Part shown: piece by piece, positions 23,959-34,964 of the stretch
Position numbering within the stretch: the first letter of the stretch is position 1
Layout of the letters: each line of letters opens with the position of its first letter
Assembly: GCF_002943525.1 (NCBI RefSeq)
Contig: NZ_CP025394.1
Span: 3,410,001 to 3,474,000 of the forward strand
Direction: 5' to 3'
Length of the DNA stretch: 64,000 bases
Source of the DNA: Kitasatospora sp. MMS16-BH015
GTDB lineage: Bacteria > Actinomycetota > Actinomycetes > Streptomycetales > Streptomycetaceae
Notes under the pieces: model-generated
The model's input: the letters and a program-made list of their open reading frames with translations, nothing else
What the model was told of the DNA's origin: nothing
Database searches by the model: none
Made by a program: the position numbers and the translations under genes

Positions 23959-25578
23959 CTACTTGAAGCCGATCGCCTTCATGAGCTTCAGGCTGCTGGT
24001 GAACACCGCGGCGAACTTCTCGTCCGTCAGACCCATCGAGGGCCCGATCGGCAGCAGCTTCTGGGTGGCCACGGTCTGCGCCTCGGTGTAGCGCAGGATG
24101 CCCTCGGCGCCGTGCCGGCGGCCCAGGCCCGAATCGCCCATGCCGCCCATCGGGGAGGCCACCGACCCGTACGCGGCCGCGTAGGCCTCGTTGACGTTGA
24201 CCGTGCCGGTGCGCAGCTGGGCGGCGACGGCCCGGCCGCGGCGCAGGTCCTTGGTCCAGACGCTGGAGTTGAGGCCGTAGCTGGTGGCGTTGGCGGCGGC
24301 CACGGCCTCCGCCTCGGTGTCGAAGCGGTAGATCGAGACCACCGGGCCGAAGGTCTCCTCGGCGCAGACGGCCATCTCGGGGGTGACCCCGTCCAGGATG
24401 GTCGGCTCGAAGAAGAGCGGGCCCAGCTCGGGGCGGGCCTCGCCGCCGGCCAGCACGGTGGCCCCGGCCTTGACGGCCTCCGCCACGTGCCGGGTGACGA
24501 CCTCCAGCTGCCGCTCGGAGACCAGCGAGCCCATCTCGGCGCCGTAGGCCAGGCCACCGCCGAGCCGCAGCGCGCTGGTGCGGGCGGCGAAGCGCTGGAG
24601 GAAGGCGTCGGCCACCGAGCGGTGCACGAAGATCCGCTCGATCGAGATGCAGAGCTGGCCGGCCGAGGAGAAGCAGGCCCGCACGGCGCCCTCGGCGGCC
24701 TTGTCCAGGTCGGCGTCGGCGAGCACCAGCAGCGCGTTCTTGCCGCCGAGCTCCAGCGAGGCGCCGACCAGGCGGGCGGCGGCCTTCTGGGCCACCTCGC
24801 GGCCGGTGCGGGTGGAGCCGGTGAAGGAGACGTAGTCGGCGCTGTCGACCACCAGCGGGCCGACCACCGGGCCGTCACCGATCACGATCTGCCAGAGGTC
24901 GGCGGGCAGCCCGGCCTCGATCAGCAGCTCGCGGGCCCAGAGCGCGGTCAGCGCGGTCTGGGTGTCGGGCTTGTTGACCACGGCGTTGCCGGCCGCGAAG
25001 GCGGGCAGCGCGTCGCCGACGGAGAGCTCCAGCGGGTAGTTCCAGGGCGAGATCTGGCCGATCACGCCCTTGGGGCGGCGGGCCTCCACCGCGTGGGTCA
25101 GCACCGGCACCGCGCCGGCCCGACGGCGGTCGCGCAGGTAGCCGGGGGCCCGGCGCCCGTAGTGGCGGGCGGCCATCGCGGCGGCCAGCACCTCCTCGAA
25201 GGCGTGCAGGCGGGCCTTGCCGGTCTCGGCCTGGATGAGGTCGAGCACCTCGTCCTGCCGCTTGAGCAGCAGGTCGTGGAAGCGGAGCAGCACGGCGGCC
25301 CGGCGGCGCAGCGGCAGCCGGGCCCACTTCGCCTGGGCCGAGCGGGCCCGGGCGTAGGCGTCGGCCACGTCCTCGGCGGTGGAGAGCGGCAGGGTGGCCA
25401 GCCGGTCACCGGTGAGCGGCGCGGTGGTGTGGGTGAGCTCGGCCTCCGGCCCGGCGGTCACCCCCTTGGCCAGGCGGGCGATCAGCGACGCCGGGACCGC
25501 CGAGGCGACGGTCCGGCCGGAACCCGGCGCGGCCGGGTTGCGCGGGGTGGTGCTGCGGTCTGCCGTGGTGTCCGTCAT
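23959..25578 (-). CDS. Succinic semialdehyde dehydrogenase (NAD(P)+)
   Basis: 539 aa from the ATG at 25576-25578; an upstream in-frame start has no support. It is an aldehyde dehydrogenase superfamily enzyme: SPWNYPLELS (cofactor-site motif), SFTGSTRTGREV (cofactor loop), LELGGKNALLV (general base Glu), SSAGQLCISIERIFV (catalytic Cys) and EETFGPVVSIY. The closing PMGGMGDSGLGRRHG is typical of the actinobacterial SSADH (GabD2) group. It oxidises succinic semialdehyde to succinate in GABA-type catabolism. It is transcribed before the GMC oxidoreductase gene; the metabolic link between the two is unknown. Confidence 0.9.
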   Translation of the reverse strand: MTDTTADRSTTPRNPAAPGSGRTVASAVPASLIARLAKGVTAGPEAELTHTTAPLTGDRLATLPLSTAEDVADAYARARSAQAKWARLPLRRRAAVLLRFHDLLLKRQDEVLDLIQAETGKARLHAFEEVLAAAMAARHYGRRAPGYLRDRRRAGAVPVLTHAVEARRPKGVIGQISPWNYPLELSVGDALPAFAAGNAVVNKPDTQTALTALWARELLIEAGLPADLWQIVIGDGPVVGPLVVDSADYVSFTGSTRTGREVAQKAAARLVGASLELGGKNALLVLADADLDKAAEGAVRACFSSAGQLCISIERIFVHRSVADAFLQRFAARTSALRLGGGLAYGAEMGSLVSERQLEVVTRHVAEAVKAGATVLAGGEARPELGPLFFEPTILDGVTPEMAVCAEETFGPVVSIYRFDTEAEAVAAANATSYGLNSSVWTKDLRRGRAVAAQLRTGTVNVNEAYAAAYGSVASPMGGMGDSGLGRRHGAEGILRYTEAQTVATQKLLPIGPSMGLTDEKFAAVFTSSLKLMKAIGFK

Positions 25579-25629
25579 GACGGGCAAGCCTAGGGGCTCG
25601 GGCCGCCGTTTGGTACCCGTCGGTAACAC

Positions 25630-27450
25630 TTAGCGCGTAGGAGTGAAGTTGTTGAGCACCGCAGTGAAGAGCCGCTCCCCGTCCGCCGAATCCGCCTCCG
25701 GTCCGGACTGGTAGATCGTGTACGAGGTGCCGTTCGCGTCCCGGAACTCGGTCTCCCGCACGTGCCGGCGGGTGCCGTCCTTGACCACGGTGTAGGTGAA
25801 CTCCCAGCGGGCCGCCTCCTGGCCGTCGATCTTCACCTCGGAGAGGTCGACCCGCTTGTAGTCCCTGATGTTCTTGCCCTTGCTGACGTCCCCCTCCAGC
25901 TGCTCCAGGTGGTCGAAGGGCAGGATCGACTGGCCCACCGCCACCGCGAACTGGAGGAAGTGCACCTTGTTGTCGGGCGAGTAGAAGATCTGGTTGTGGG
26001 TGTCCGTGGTGCGGATCCAGTTGCCGTCGGTGGGCAGCGGGAAGCGGAAGCCCTCGTGGTCCACCGTCCAGGTGTAGCCGGTCGGCGCCGGGCCGAGCGT
26101 CGGGTCCGAGGGCAGCTTGACCGGGGTCTCGGTGGAGGTGACACCCGTCGCGGCGGTGCCGCCGCCGAGCTTCCCGGTGGCCACCGCGTACGTCACCCCG
26201 GCCACCAGCGCGCCGGCCACCAGCGCGGCCAGCACCCCGAGCAGCACCCGGCGCGGCCTGCGCCGGGCCGGCCCGCCCTGGTGCGCCACGGTGGGCCCGG
26301 TCGGCAGCCCCGGGCCGCCCGGCTGACCCGGCCAGCCGTAGCCGGGGCCCGGCTGCTCGGCGCGGTCGACCACCGGCACGAACTGCGTCGGCATCTTCGG
26401 CTCGCCGAAGGCCCCGGAGCCGGAGGCCGACCCCGCAGACGACCCGGCAGCGCTCGCGGCGCCGGCCTCGGCCTCCCCCTTGCCGTCCTTGGCACCGTCC
26501 CGAGCGCCGTCCTGGCTGTCGCCCCGGTCGCCGTCCTGGCCGGCCTCCCGGTCCGCCTCAGCCGGGGTGGCGGGCGGCTTGGGCAGGCCCTTGATGTCCA
26601 TGGTGTGCCCGGCGGTGACCTCGGCCAGCATCCGCAGCGCCTCGTCCGCCGAGGGGCGGTCGGCCGGGTCCTTGGCCATCAGCGCGGCCAGCACCGGGCC
26701 GAGCGCGCCGGCCCGGCGCGGCTCGGGCAGCGGGTCGCCGACCACGGCGGCCAGCGTGGTGATCGGCGAGGTGCGGCGGAACGGCGACTCGCCCTCGACC
26801 GCCGCGTACAGCGTGGCGCCCAGGCCCCACAGGTCCGAGGCCGGGCCCGGGCGCTCGCCCTGGGCGCGCTCGGGCGCGAGGTAGTCGGGCGAGCCGATCA
26901 GGTCGCCGGGCCGGGTCAGCTCGGTGGAGCCCTCGAAGGTGGCGATGCCGAAGTCGAGCAGCACCACCCGGCCGGTCTGGTGCTCGAGCAGCACGTTGGC
27001 GGGCTTCACGTCCCGGTGCAGCACGCCCAGCTGGTGGCCCCGGTGCAGGGCGGCCAGCACCTGGGCGCCGACCTCGGCGGCCTCGCGGGGCAGCAGCGTG
27101 CCGTCCTGGCTGATCACGTCGGCCAGCGAGCGGCCGTCGATCAGCTCCATGACGATCCAGGGCCGACCGTCCTGCTCCAGCACGTCGTGGATGGTGATCA
27201 CGCCGGGGTGCTTGATCCGGGCCGCGGCCCGGGCCTCGCGCATCATCCGGGACTGGAGTATCCGCTGGTCCTCGTCGTCCAGGTGGCCGACCGTCAGCTC
27301 CTTGACCGCGACCTCGCGGTCCAGCATCTCGTCCCGGGCCCGCCAGACGGTGCCCATGCCACCGCGGCCCAGCTTCTCGCCGAGGGCGTACCGCCCGGCC
27401 AGCGTCCGCCCCGCCTGTCCGGCCTGCGCCGTCTGATCCTGCCCGCTCAC
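25630..27450 (-). CDS. Transmembrane Ser/Thr protein kinase, PknB-like
   Basis: 606 aa, GTG start at 27448-27450. The kinase domain (residues 17-280) is complete: LGRGGMGTVWRARD (glycine loop), VAVKEL (Lys), GVLHRDVKPANVLL (HRD), LLDFGIATF (DFG) and SPDYLAPERA (APE). A charged Gly/Ala/Asp linker follows, then one membrane helix (VLLGVLAALVAGALVAGVTY) and an outer domain of about 160 residues beginning GYTWTVDHEGFRFPLP, which may sense a ligand. It is the last gene of a run of three kinase-like genes on the minus strand. Confidence 0.95.
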   Translation of the reverse strand: MSGQDQTAQAGQAGRTLAGRYALGEKLGRGGMGTVWRARDEMLDREVAVKELTVGHLDDEDQRILQSRMMREARAAARIKHPGVITIHDVLEQDGRPWIVMELIDGRSLADVISQDGTLLPREAAEVGAQVLAALHRGHQLGVLHRDVKPANVLLEHQTGRVVLLDFGIATFEGSTELTRPGDLIGSPDYLAPERAQGERPGPASDLWGLGATLYAAVEGESPFRRTSPITTLAAVVGDPLPEPRRAGALGPVLAALMAKDPADRPSADEALRMLAEVTAGHTMDIKGLPKPPATPAEADREAGQDGDRGDSQDGARDGAKDGKGEAEAGAASAAGSSAGSASGSGAFGEPKMPTQFVPVVDRAEQPGPGYGWPGQPGGPGLPTGPTVAHQGGPARRRPRRVLLGVLAALVAGALVAGVTYAVATGKLGGGTAATGVTSTETPVKLPSDPTLGPAPTGYTWTVDHEGFRFPLPTDGNWIRTTDTHNQIFYSPDNKVHFLQFAVAVGQSILPFDHLEQLEGDVSKGKNIRDYKRVDLSEVKIDGQEAARWEFTYTVVKDGTRRHVRETEFRDANGTSYTIYQSGPEADSADGERLFTAVLNNFTPTR

Positions 27451-27596
27451 CGAGTCCCCCTACGTCCAACCCGCCGTCACCGTGACGGGGGGATTCCGGT
27501 GCACCACCGATACGACCACTGCCATGCACAGATTAGGCGCCCCGGGCCGGGCGGGCCGCACCAGGTCAGCCACCGGACTCCCGGCCGCCGCCGCAC

Positions 27597-28634
27597 TCAC
27601 CCGGCGAACGCCACCACGGCTGCCAGGGCCGCCACCAGCGCCACCATCACACCGCTCACCAGGAGCGGCCCGAGCAGGGCGGGAGGCACCAGCGGCCGGG
27701 CCCCGGCGTGCCGCCCGTGCCTGTTCAACTCCCCACGCCGGCGCGGGATCACCGTGCCCTTCGGCCGCGGCACCGGCAGCTCCTCCACCGGCGGGCCGAG
27801 CGGCTCCGGCGCCGAGTGCAGCAGCTCGGCCAGCTCGCGCGCGGCCTCGGCGGCCGTCGGCCGCCCGGCCGGGGCGAGCAGGCGCTCGACCAGCGGTCGG
27901 AGCGGGCCGCAGCGCTCGGAGGTGCGGTACGCGCCGTCCCGGACGGCCGCCAGCAGCACCGGCAACTCCTGTTCGGGGTAGGGCGCGTGACCGGTCAGCA
28001 GCCGGTGCAGCAGCACCCCGAGCGCCCAGCAGTCCGCCTCCGGGCCGGCGTCCGGGGCCCAGCGCTCGGCCACCGTGCCCAGCAGCACCGCCCGGGCCTC
28101 GTAGACCCGGCGCGGCACCGGCCCGCCCAGCTCCTCGCAGAGCGCCTCCTCGGCCGCCCCCGGCAGCCGCCCGCCGAGCAGCGCCGCCCCGTCCTCGCAG
28201 AGCAGCACCGCCTGTGCGGTGACGTTCCCGTGGGTGCGGCCCACCCGGTGCAGCGCGGCCAGCGCCCCGGCCAGGTCCGCCCCGATCTCGGCCACCCGGT
28301 ACGGCGGCAGCGGCCCCACCGGCACCACCCCGGGCGGCCGTTCCTCGGCCGTCCAGAGCAGCCCGCCCTCGGCGAAGACGGCGTACCCGCGCAGCAGTCT
28401 CGGGTGCCCCGGCTCCCCCACCGTCCGCCCGGCCACCCGCTCGGCCACGGCCGCCCCGTACGTCGCGTCCGGCTCCTCGGCCGGCAGCTCCGGGTCGAGC
28501 ACCTCGGGCAGCTCCAGCGCACGCAGCAGCACGGCCTCCCCGGTCTCCAGCTCCCGCGCGGGCACCCCACCGCCCGCCGGGTCACCCGTCACCCGGTACC
28601 GACCGCCCACCACCTGCCCCGGGCTCGCCCGCAT
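27597..28634 (-). CDS. Membrane-anchored pseudokinase
   Basis: 345 aa. The layout is that of a Ser/Thr kinase, with the closest parts at ALAALHRVGRTHGNVTAQAV and ADCWALGVLLHRLLTGHAPY. However, the catalytic residues are gone: the VAVK lysine is replaced in AVLLRALEL, HRD is HGN, the following Lys and Asn are Thr and Ala, and DFG reads GGR. The glycine loop is also broken (GDPAGGGVP). A single C-terminal helix (LLVSGVMVALVAALAAVVAF) anchors it, with almost nothing outside. It lies between two active receptor kinases, 72 bp downstream of one and 146 bp upstream of the other, so it may be a scaffold or inhibitor for them. Confidence 0.85.
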   Translation of the reverse strand: MRASPGQVVGGRYRVTGDPAGGGVPARELETGEAVLLRALELPEVLDPELPAEEPDATYGAAVAERVAGRTVGEPGHPRLLRGYAVFAEGGLLWTAEERPPGVVPVGPLPPYRVAEIGADLAGALAALHRVGRTHGNVTAQAVLLCEDGAALLGGRLPGAAEEALCEELGGPVPRRVYEARAVLLGTVAERWAPDAGPEADCWALGVLLHRLLTGHAPYPEQELPVLLAAVRDGAYRTSERCGPLRPLVERLLAPAGRPTAAEAARELAELLHSAPEPLGPPVEELPVPRPKGTVIPRRRGELNRHGRHAGARPLVPPALLGPLLVSGVMVALVAALAAVVAFAG

Positions 28635-28705
28635 CCGCTGTCCTTAGGAAGATATGCCCGCGCCATCCATCCAGTCAGAGTACGTCGCAGGGCCCCTCTC
28701 CGGTT

Positions 28706-30763
28706 TCACCCCGCGGGCTGGAAACTGTCGTAGCTCACCTGACGGATCGTCGCGCCCTCCGGCGAGTTCCACTCCGAGTCGAGCATCGTCCAGTAGATCG
28801 CGTAGCCGTACTTGCCGGTCACGAAGCCGCGGTCGAGCGCGTGCATGGTGCCGCCCTTGGTGCCGGTGAAGGTGAACTCCCAGTCGGCGGCGTTGGTCCA
28901 GGACCGGTACGGGGCGGCCACCAGCTTGACCCGCTGGTAGCCGGTGAAGGAGGTGCCCTGCTCCTGTTCCTGCCAGGCCGCCAGCGCGCTGGGGCCGGGC
29001 TTGTCCGTCCACTCGACCCGCAGGGTGGTGCCGTTCTGGCCCTGGAAGGTCCGGTAGTTCGCGCCCGAGCCCGCGGGCTGCACCGAGTCCGGCAGGGCGA
29101 TCTTGAAGCCGCTGCCGTCCTGGTACAGGTGGAACCCGGCCGGCAGGGCCGCCGTGGTCGGGGCCGCGCTGCTCGGAGTGGTCGAAGGCGCCGCCGAGGA
29201 CGGGGTGGTGGCGGGCGAGGCGGCGGCGGAGGGCGTGGTGGCCGTCGCCGGCGGGGCCGCCGGCGGCGAGGCCGGTGCGCTGGTGACCGCCTTGGCGGGG
29301 GTCGGGGTGCCGGCGGCGCTGGTGTGCACCACGGCCGTGGCGGCCGCACCGCTGGTGGAGCCGGCGGTGTCCTTGCCGTTGCGCAGCAGCACCACCAGCA
29401 CGGCTATCAGCACCACCAGCGCGAGCACCGCCGCCCCGATCACCACCGGGCGCCGCACCCCGCCCCGACCGCCCGCAGCCGGCCTGGGCTCCCCGAGCAC
29501 CTCGCTCGAACTCCAGCCTCCCCCGGCAGCCCCGGAGCCGCCGGCCCCGGCCGCACCGGTGCCGCCCGCCCCGCCGCTCCCGGCGGAGCCGGTGCCGGAC
29601 CCGCCGCCGCTACGCGCCCCGGGTACCCCGTGCCCGGCACTCGGCGCCACCGGCAGACCTCCGCCGACCGCGGCCCCCGCCGCACCTGCGCCCGCCGCAG
29701 CCGTCCCGGCCGCGCCCACGGCGCCGACCGCACCCGCCGCGCCGCCCTTGCCCAGCTCCGCGTCCGCCGCCGCGCGGCTCCCCACCCGCACGGTGCCGAG
29801 CAGCCCGGAGACACCCCGAGCCTTCCCGCTCCTCCCGGTCTTCTCGGCCTTCTCGGCCTTCTCCGTCGCCGGAGCAGCCGCATCCGCCGCCGGCGGGGTC
29901 GTCATCTGGGTGGTCGACTCGGCCCGGGCGATCGCCTCGCCGACCACCCGGCGCAGCATGGAGCGGGTGGTGGAGGCGTCCAGCCGCTTGGCCGGGTCCT
30001 TCTCCAGCAGGCCCTCGATCACCGGCCGCAGCGGGCCCGCGTTCTTCGGGGTCTCCAGCTCCTCCGTCATCACGGCGGTCAGGGTGGCCAGCGCCGAGCC
30101 GCGGTCGTAGGGCGGGCGGCCCTCGACCATCGAGTAGAGGGTGCCGCCCAGCGACCAGAGGTCGGCCGGCGGGCCGGGCTTCTGGCCGCGGGCGCGCTCG
30201 GGCGAGATGTAGGAGGGGGCGCCGACCAGCATGCCGGTGGAGGTGACGGAGGTGTCGCCCTCCACGCTCGCGATGCCGAAGTCGGTCAGCACGACCCGGC
30301 CGTCCTCGCCGATCAGCACGTTGGAGGGCTTCACGTCACGGTGCAGGATGCCGTGGCTGTGGGCCGCGCCCAGCACGCCCAGCACCTCCAGGGCGATCTC
30401 GGCGGCCCGGGCCGGGCTGAGCGGACCGTCCTCCTTGATCACCTCGGCCAGCGAGCGCGACTCGACCAGCTCCATGACGATCCACGGCCGGTCGTCCTCC
30501 TCGACCACGTCGAAGACGGTGACGGCGGCGGTGTGCCGGATCCGGGCGGTGGCCTTGGCCTCGCGCAGGGTGCGGACGATCAGGCGGTGCTTCTCCTCCT
30601 CGTCCACCCCGCCGTGCATCCGGAGCTCCTTGACGGCGACGATCCGCCCGAGCATCTCGTCCTCGGCCCGCCACACCGTCCCCATGCCGCCACGGCCCAG
30701 CACTTCGTCCAGCCGGTAGCGCCCGGCCAGGAGACGGCTGGTGGAACCTTGCGCCTGGGTCAT
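28706..30763 (-). CDS. Transmembrane Ser/Thr protein kinase, PknB-like
   Basis: 685 aa from the ATG at 30761-30763, with GGGGGAG upstream; the frame stays open into guaB3 but that extension is antisense noise. The kinase domain (residues 15-275) has LGRGGMGTVWRAED, IVAVKELR, GILHRDVKPSNVLI, LTDFGIASVEG and APSYISPERA. A long Ala/Gly-rich linker (residues 285-480) precedes one membrane helix (VVIGAAVLALVVLIAVLVVL), a Pro/Thr/Ala stalk and an outer domain of about 145 residues (LPAGFHLYQDGSGFKIALPD), which resembles the outer domain of the downstream kinase. Confidence 0.95.
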   Translation of the reverse strand: MTQAQGSTSRLLAGRYRLDEVLGRGGMGTVWRAEDEMLGRIVAVKELRMHGGVDEEEKHRLIVRTLREAKATARIRHTAAVTVFDVVEEDDRPWIVMELVESRSLAEVIKEDGPLSPARAAEIALEVLGVLGAAHSHGILHRDVKPSNVLIGEDGRVVLTDFGIASVEGDTSVTSTGMLVGAPSYISPERARGQKPGPPADLWSLGGTLYSMVEGRPPYDRGSALATLTAVMTEELETPKNAGPLRPVIEGLLEKDPAKRLDASTTRSMLRRVVGEAIARAESTTQMTTPPAADAAAPATEKAEKAEKTGRSGKARGVSGLLGTVRVGSRAAADAELGKGGAAGAVGAVGAAGTAAAGAGAAGAAVGGGLPVAPSAGHGVPGARSGGGSGTGSAGSGGAGGTGAAGAGGSGAAGGGWSSSEVLGEPRPAAGGRGGVRRPVVIGAAVLALVVLIAVLVVLLRNGKDTAGSTSGAAATAVVHTSAAGTPTPAKAVTSAPASPPAAPPATATTPSAAASPATTPSSAAPSTTPSSAAPTTAALPAGFHLYQDGSGFKIALPDSVQPAGSGANYRTFQGQNGTTLRVEWTDKPGPSALAAWQEQEQGTSFTGYQRVKLVAAPYRSWTNAADWEFTFTGTKGGTMHALDRGFVTGKYGYAIYWTMLDSEWNSPEGATIRQVSYDSFQPAG

Positions 30764-30884
30764 CGGTGCGCTCCCCCAAGTGTTGTGCTGGGCGCCGGGC
30801 AGGCCCTGGTGCCGCGTCGAACGCCAAGCCCCCATCATTCCTTGTCCCGGGGGCGCCCGACCACCCGCCCCCGCCCCGGGAACG

Positions 30885-30915
30885 CCGAAACCCCCGGCCA
30901 AACCGGGGGTTTCGG
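30885..30915. terminator. Hairpin terminator after guaB3
   Basis: A perfect 13-bp stem (CCGAAACCCCCGG with CCGGGGGTTTCGG) has loop CCAAA. It lies 73 bp past the guaB3 stop on the minus strand. Confidence 0.8.
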
Positions 30916-30987
30916 TACGAACCAGACGGCGCGTCAGCAGCTGACACTTCAGTGGCTGACGCGCCGGTGTGCCGCAGCGTCGACGCG

Positions 30988-32100
30988 TCAGTGCGCGACG
31001 GTGACCTCGACCCGCTGGAACTCCTTGAGCTCGGAGTAGCCGGTGGTGGCCATCGCCCGGCGCAGCGCGCCGAACAGGTTCATGGTGCCGTCGGGGGTGT
31101 GCGAGGGACCGGTCAGGATCTCCTCGGTGGTGCCGACGGTGCCGAGGTCGACCCGCTTGCCGCGCGGCAGCTCCTCGTGCACGGCCTCCATGCCCCAGTG
31201 GAAGCCCTTGCCGGGGGCGTCGGTGGCGCGGGCCAGCGCGGCACCGATCATCACGGCGTCGGCGCCGCAGGCGATCGCCTTGGCCAGGTCGCCGCTGTAG
31301 CCGACCCCGCCGTCCGCGATCACGTGCACGTACCGGCCGCCGGACTCGTCCATGTAGTCGCGGCGGGCGGCCGCCACGTCGGCCACGGCGGTGGCCATCG
31401 GCACCTGGATGCCGAGCACGTTGCGGGTGGTGTGCGCGGCGCCGCCGCCGAAGCCGACCAGCACGCCGGCCGCGCCGGTGCGCATCAGGTGCAGCGCGGC
31501 GGTGTAGGTGGCGCAGCCGCCGACGATCACCGGCACATCGAGCTCGTAGATGAACTGCTTGAGGTTGAGCGGCTCGGCGGCGCCGGAGACGTGCTCGGCC
31601 GAGACGGTGGTGCCGCGGATCACGAAGACGTCCACGCCCGCGTCGACCACGGCCTTGGAGAACTCGGCGGTGCGCTGCGGCGAGAGCGCGGCGGCGGTCA
31701 CGACGCCCGAGTCCCGGACCTCCTTGATCCGCTGCTTGATCAGGTCGGCCTGGATCGGCGCGGAGTAGATCTCCTGGAGGCGGCGGGTGGCGGCGGCCTC
31801 GTCGGTGATGGCGGCGATCTCGTCCAGGAGCGGCTGCGGGTCCTCGTAGCGGGTCCACAGGCCCTCGAGGTTCAGCACGCCCAGGCCGCCCAGCTCGCCG
31901 ATGGCGATGGCCTGCTGGGGCGAGACCACGCTGTCCATGGGGGCCGCCAGGAACGGCAGCTCGAAGCGGTAGGCGTCGATCTGCCAGGCGATCGAGACCT
32001 CCTTCGGGTCGCGGGTCCGGCGGCTGGGGACGACGGCGATGTCGTCGAAGGCGTACGCCCGTCGGCCGCGCTTGCCTCGCCCGATCTCGATCTCAGTCAC
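30988..32100 (-). CDS. GuaB3-family IMP dehydrogenase-related protein
   Basis: 370 aa, a TIM barrel of the IMPDH/GMPR family without CBS domains. Conserved parts are FDDIAVVPSRRTRDP, LPFLAAPMDSVVSP, VIADGGVGYSGDLAKAI and GMEAVHEELPRGKRV. The active-site loop that reads GSICTTR in the neighbouring guaB reads GAAHTTR here, so the catalytic Cys is replaced by His. This makes classic IMP dehydrogenase activity doubtful. The protein corresponds by position to mycobacterial GuaB3. It is downstream of guaB and separated from it by a terminator hairpin. Confidence 0.93.
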   Translation of the reverse strand: MTEIEIGRGKRGRRAYAFDDIAVVPSRRTRDPKEVSIAWQIDAYRFELPFLAAPMDSVVSPQQAIAIGELGGLGVLNLEGLWTRYEDPQPLLDEIAAITDEAAATRRLQEIYSAPIQADLIKQRIKEVRDSGVVTAAALSPQRTAEFSKAVVDAGVDVFVIRGTTVSAEHVSGAAEPLNLKQFIYELDVPVIVGGCATYTAALHLMRTGAAGVLVGFGGGAAHTTRNVLGIQVPMATAVADVAAARRDYMDESGGRYVHVIADGGVGYSGDLAKAIACGADAVMIGAALARATDAPGKGFHWGMEAVHEELPRGKRVDLGTVGTTEEILTGPSHTPDGTMNLFGALRRAMATTGYSELKEFQRVEVTVAH

Positions 32101-32168
32101 TTCGAGCCCTTCTGCTGCTTCATGCCTCGTACCGCCCCAGTATCCCGTACGGGTGCCGTCAGCCGAAA

Positions 32169-32212
32169 AAGGGGAGCCGCTCCCGGGGTGTCTCCCGGGT
32201 GCGGCTCCCCTT
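32169..32212. terminator. Hairpin terminator after guaB
   Basis: A 12-bp outer stem (AAGGGGAGCCGC with GCGGCTCCCCTT) has an inner CCCGGG pairing. It lies 12 bp past the guaB stop, before guaB3. Confidence 0.8.
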
Positions 32213-32223
32213 CACGCGAAGCG

Positions 32224-33819
<1,596 letters not shown>

Positions 33820-33967
33820 CTAGGCAGCCGAGAAGAACCGGGCGATTGGAGGAAGCTCCAAGAAGAGCCCGCTCACACCCGCGAAACTTTGGCGACCTGC
33901 CCAGGCGCCGATACCCCATGGTACTGGCACCGGAATGCCAGCTCGCGCCCCCTTGACAACAGCACGA

Positions 33968-34684
33968 TCATGAAACGTCTTCCAGCGAGGCGGATTCGCC
34001 CGCCAGCGCCCGCAGCCGGCTGAGCGCCCGGTGCTGCGCGACCCGGACCGCCCCCGGCGACATGCCGAGCACCTCGCCGGTCTCCTCGGCCGAGAGGCCG
34101 GCCGCCACCCGCAGCAGCACCAGCTCGCGCTGGCGGGCCGGCAGGTTGGAGAGCAGCTCCTTGGCCCAGGCCGCGTCGCTGCTCAGCAGCGCCCGCTCCT
34201 CGGGGCCGAGCGCCTCGTCCGGCAGCTCCGGCAGGTCGTCCGGCGGGATCACCGTCGAGCCGGGCCCGCGCATCGCGGCCCGCTGCAGATCGGCGATCTT
34301 GTGCGCGGCGATCCCGTAGACGAAGGCCTCGAACGGCCGGCCCTCGTCCTTGTAGCGCGGCAGGGCGCAGAGCACCGCCACGCAGACCTCCTGGGCCACG
34401 TCGTCCACGTGGTGCCGGGCGTTCCCGGGCAGCCGCACCAGGCGGCCCCGGCAGTACCGCAGCGCCAGCGGGTGCACGTGGGCCAGCAGCGCGTCGATCG
34501 CCGGCCCCTCGCCCCGCACCGCCGCGGCGACCAGCTCCCCGAGCACCGGCGAACCGCCGCCGCCGAGCACCGGACGGCGGCCGTCCGGCTCGGGGTGCGG
34601 CTCGACGGGCGGCTCGGGGTGCGGCGAGTCGGCGGCCGAGTCGCCGGTGGCGGACTCGTCGCTCGGGGTCTCGTCGTCGCGCAT
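33968..34684 (-). CDS. ECF sigma factor, SigD/ShbA-like
   Basis: 238 aa from the ATG at 34682-34684; a second candidate lies at 34739-34741. An acidic, Pro-rich N-terminus precedes region 2 ([20 protein letters not shown], then [17 protein letters not shown] and [16 protein letters not shown]) and region 4 ([20 protein letters not shown] and [19 protein letters not shown]). Position between guaB and the bldM/whiD pair matches mycobacterial sigD and the streptomycete factor ShbA, which drives transcription of the main sigma gene hrdB. No anti-sigma gene is adjacent, unlike sigD of M. tuberculosis. Assignment to ShbA is by synteny and is therefore moderate. Confidence 0.85.
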   Translation of the reverse strand: MRDDETPSDESATGDSAADSPHPEPPVEPHPEPDGRRPVLGGGGSPVLGELVAAAVRGEGPAIDALLAHVHPLALRYCRGRLVRLPGNARHHVDDVAQEVCVAVLCALPRYKDEGRPFEAFVYGIAAHKIADLQRAAMRGPGSTVIPPDDLPELPDEALGPEERALLSSDAAWAKELLSNLPARQRELVLLRVAAGLSAEETGEVLGMSPGAVRVAQHRALSRLRALAGESASLEDVS

Positions 34685-34964
34685 CGGTCCATGGTGCCTG
34701 GTCGGGCCGGAAAACACGGCACCGCGTCCGGAGTTGTGCATCGGAACGTTATGACCAGTCGTCGCGCGCACCGTGCCGCCTCCCGCCCCACTGCTCTCCG
34801 AGCCATCTGCGGTCACGCTCGTCTCCGCAGTACCTGTCCGCTGGTCCCCGAGGTGCTCCACTCCTCCATGGTGCAGCCTCGGGACCGTAACGTCATACGT
34901 CTGAGCGAGCGAACCGGCCGGACGGCCCTTTCTCATCCGCGACCTCGCCCGACCGGGCGGCCGG

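Noticed and set aside
30764..31858. N-terminal extension of the kinase at 28706-30763 into guaB3
   Set aside because: The extension lies within guaB3 in another frame, has no domain and would pass through a terminator hairpin. The ATG at 30763 has a good RBS and starts the kinase correctly.
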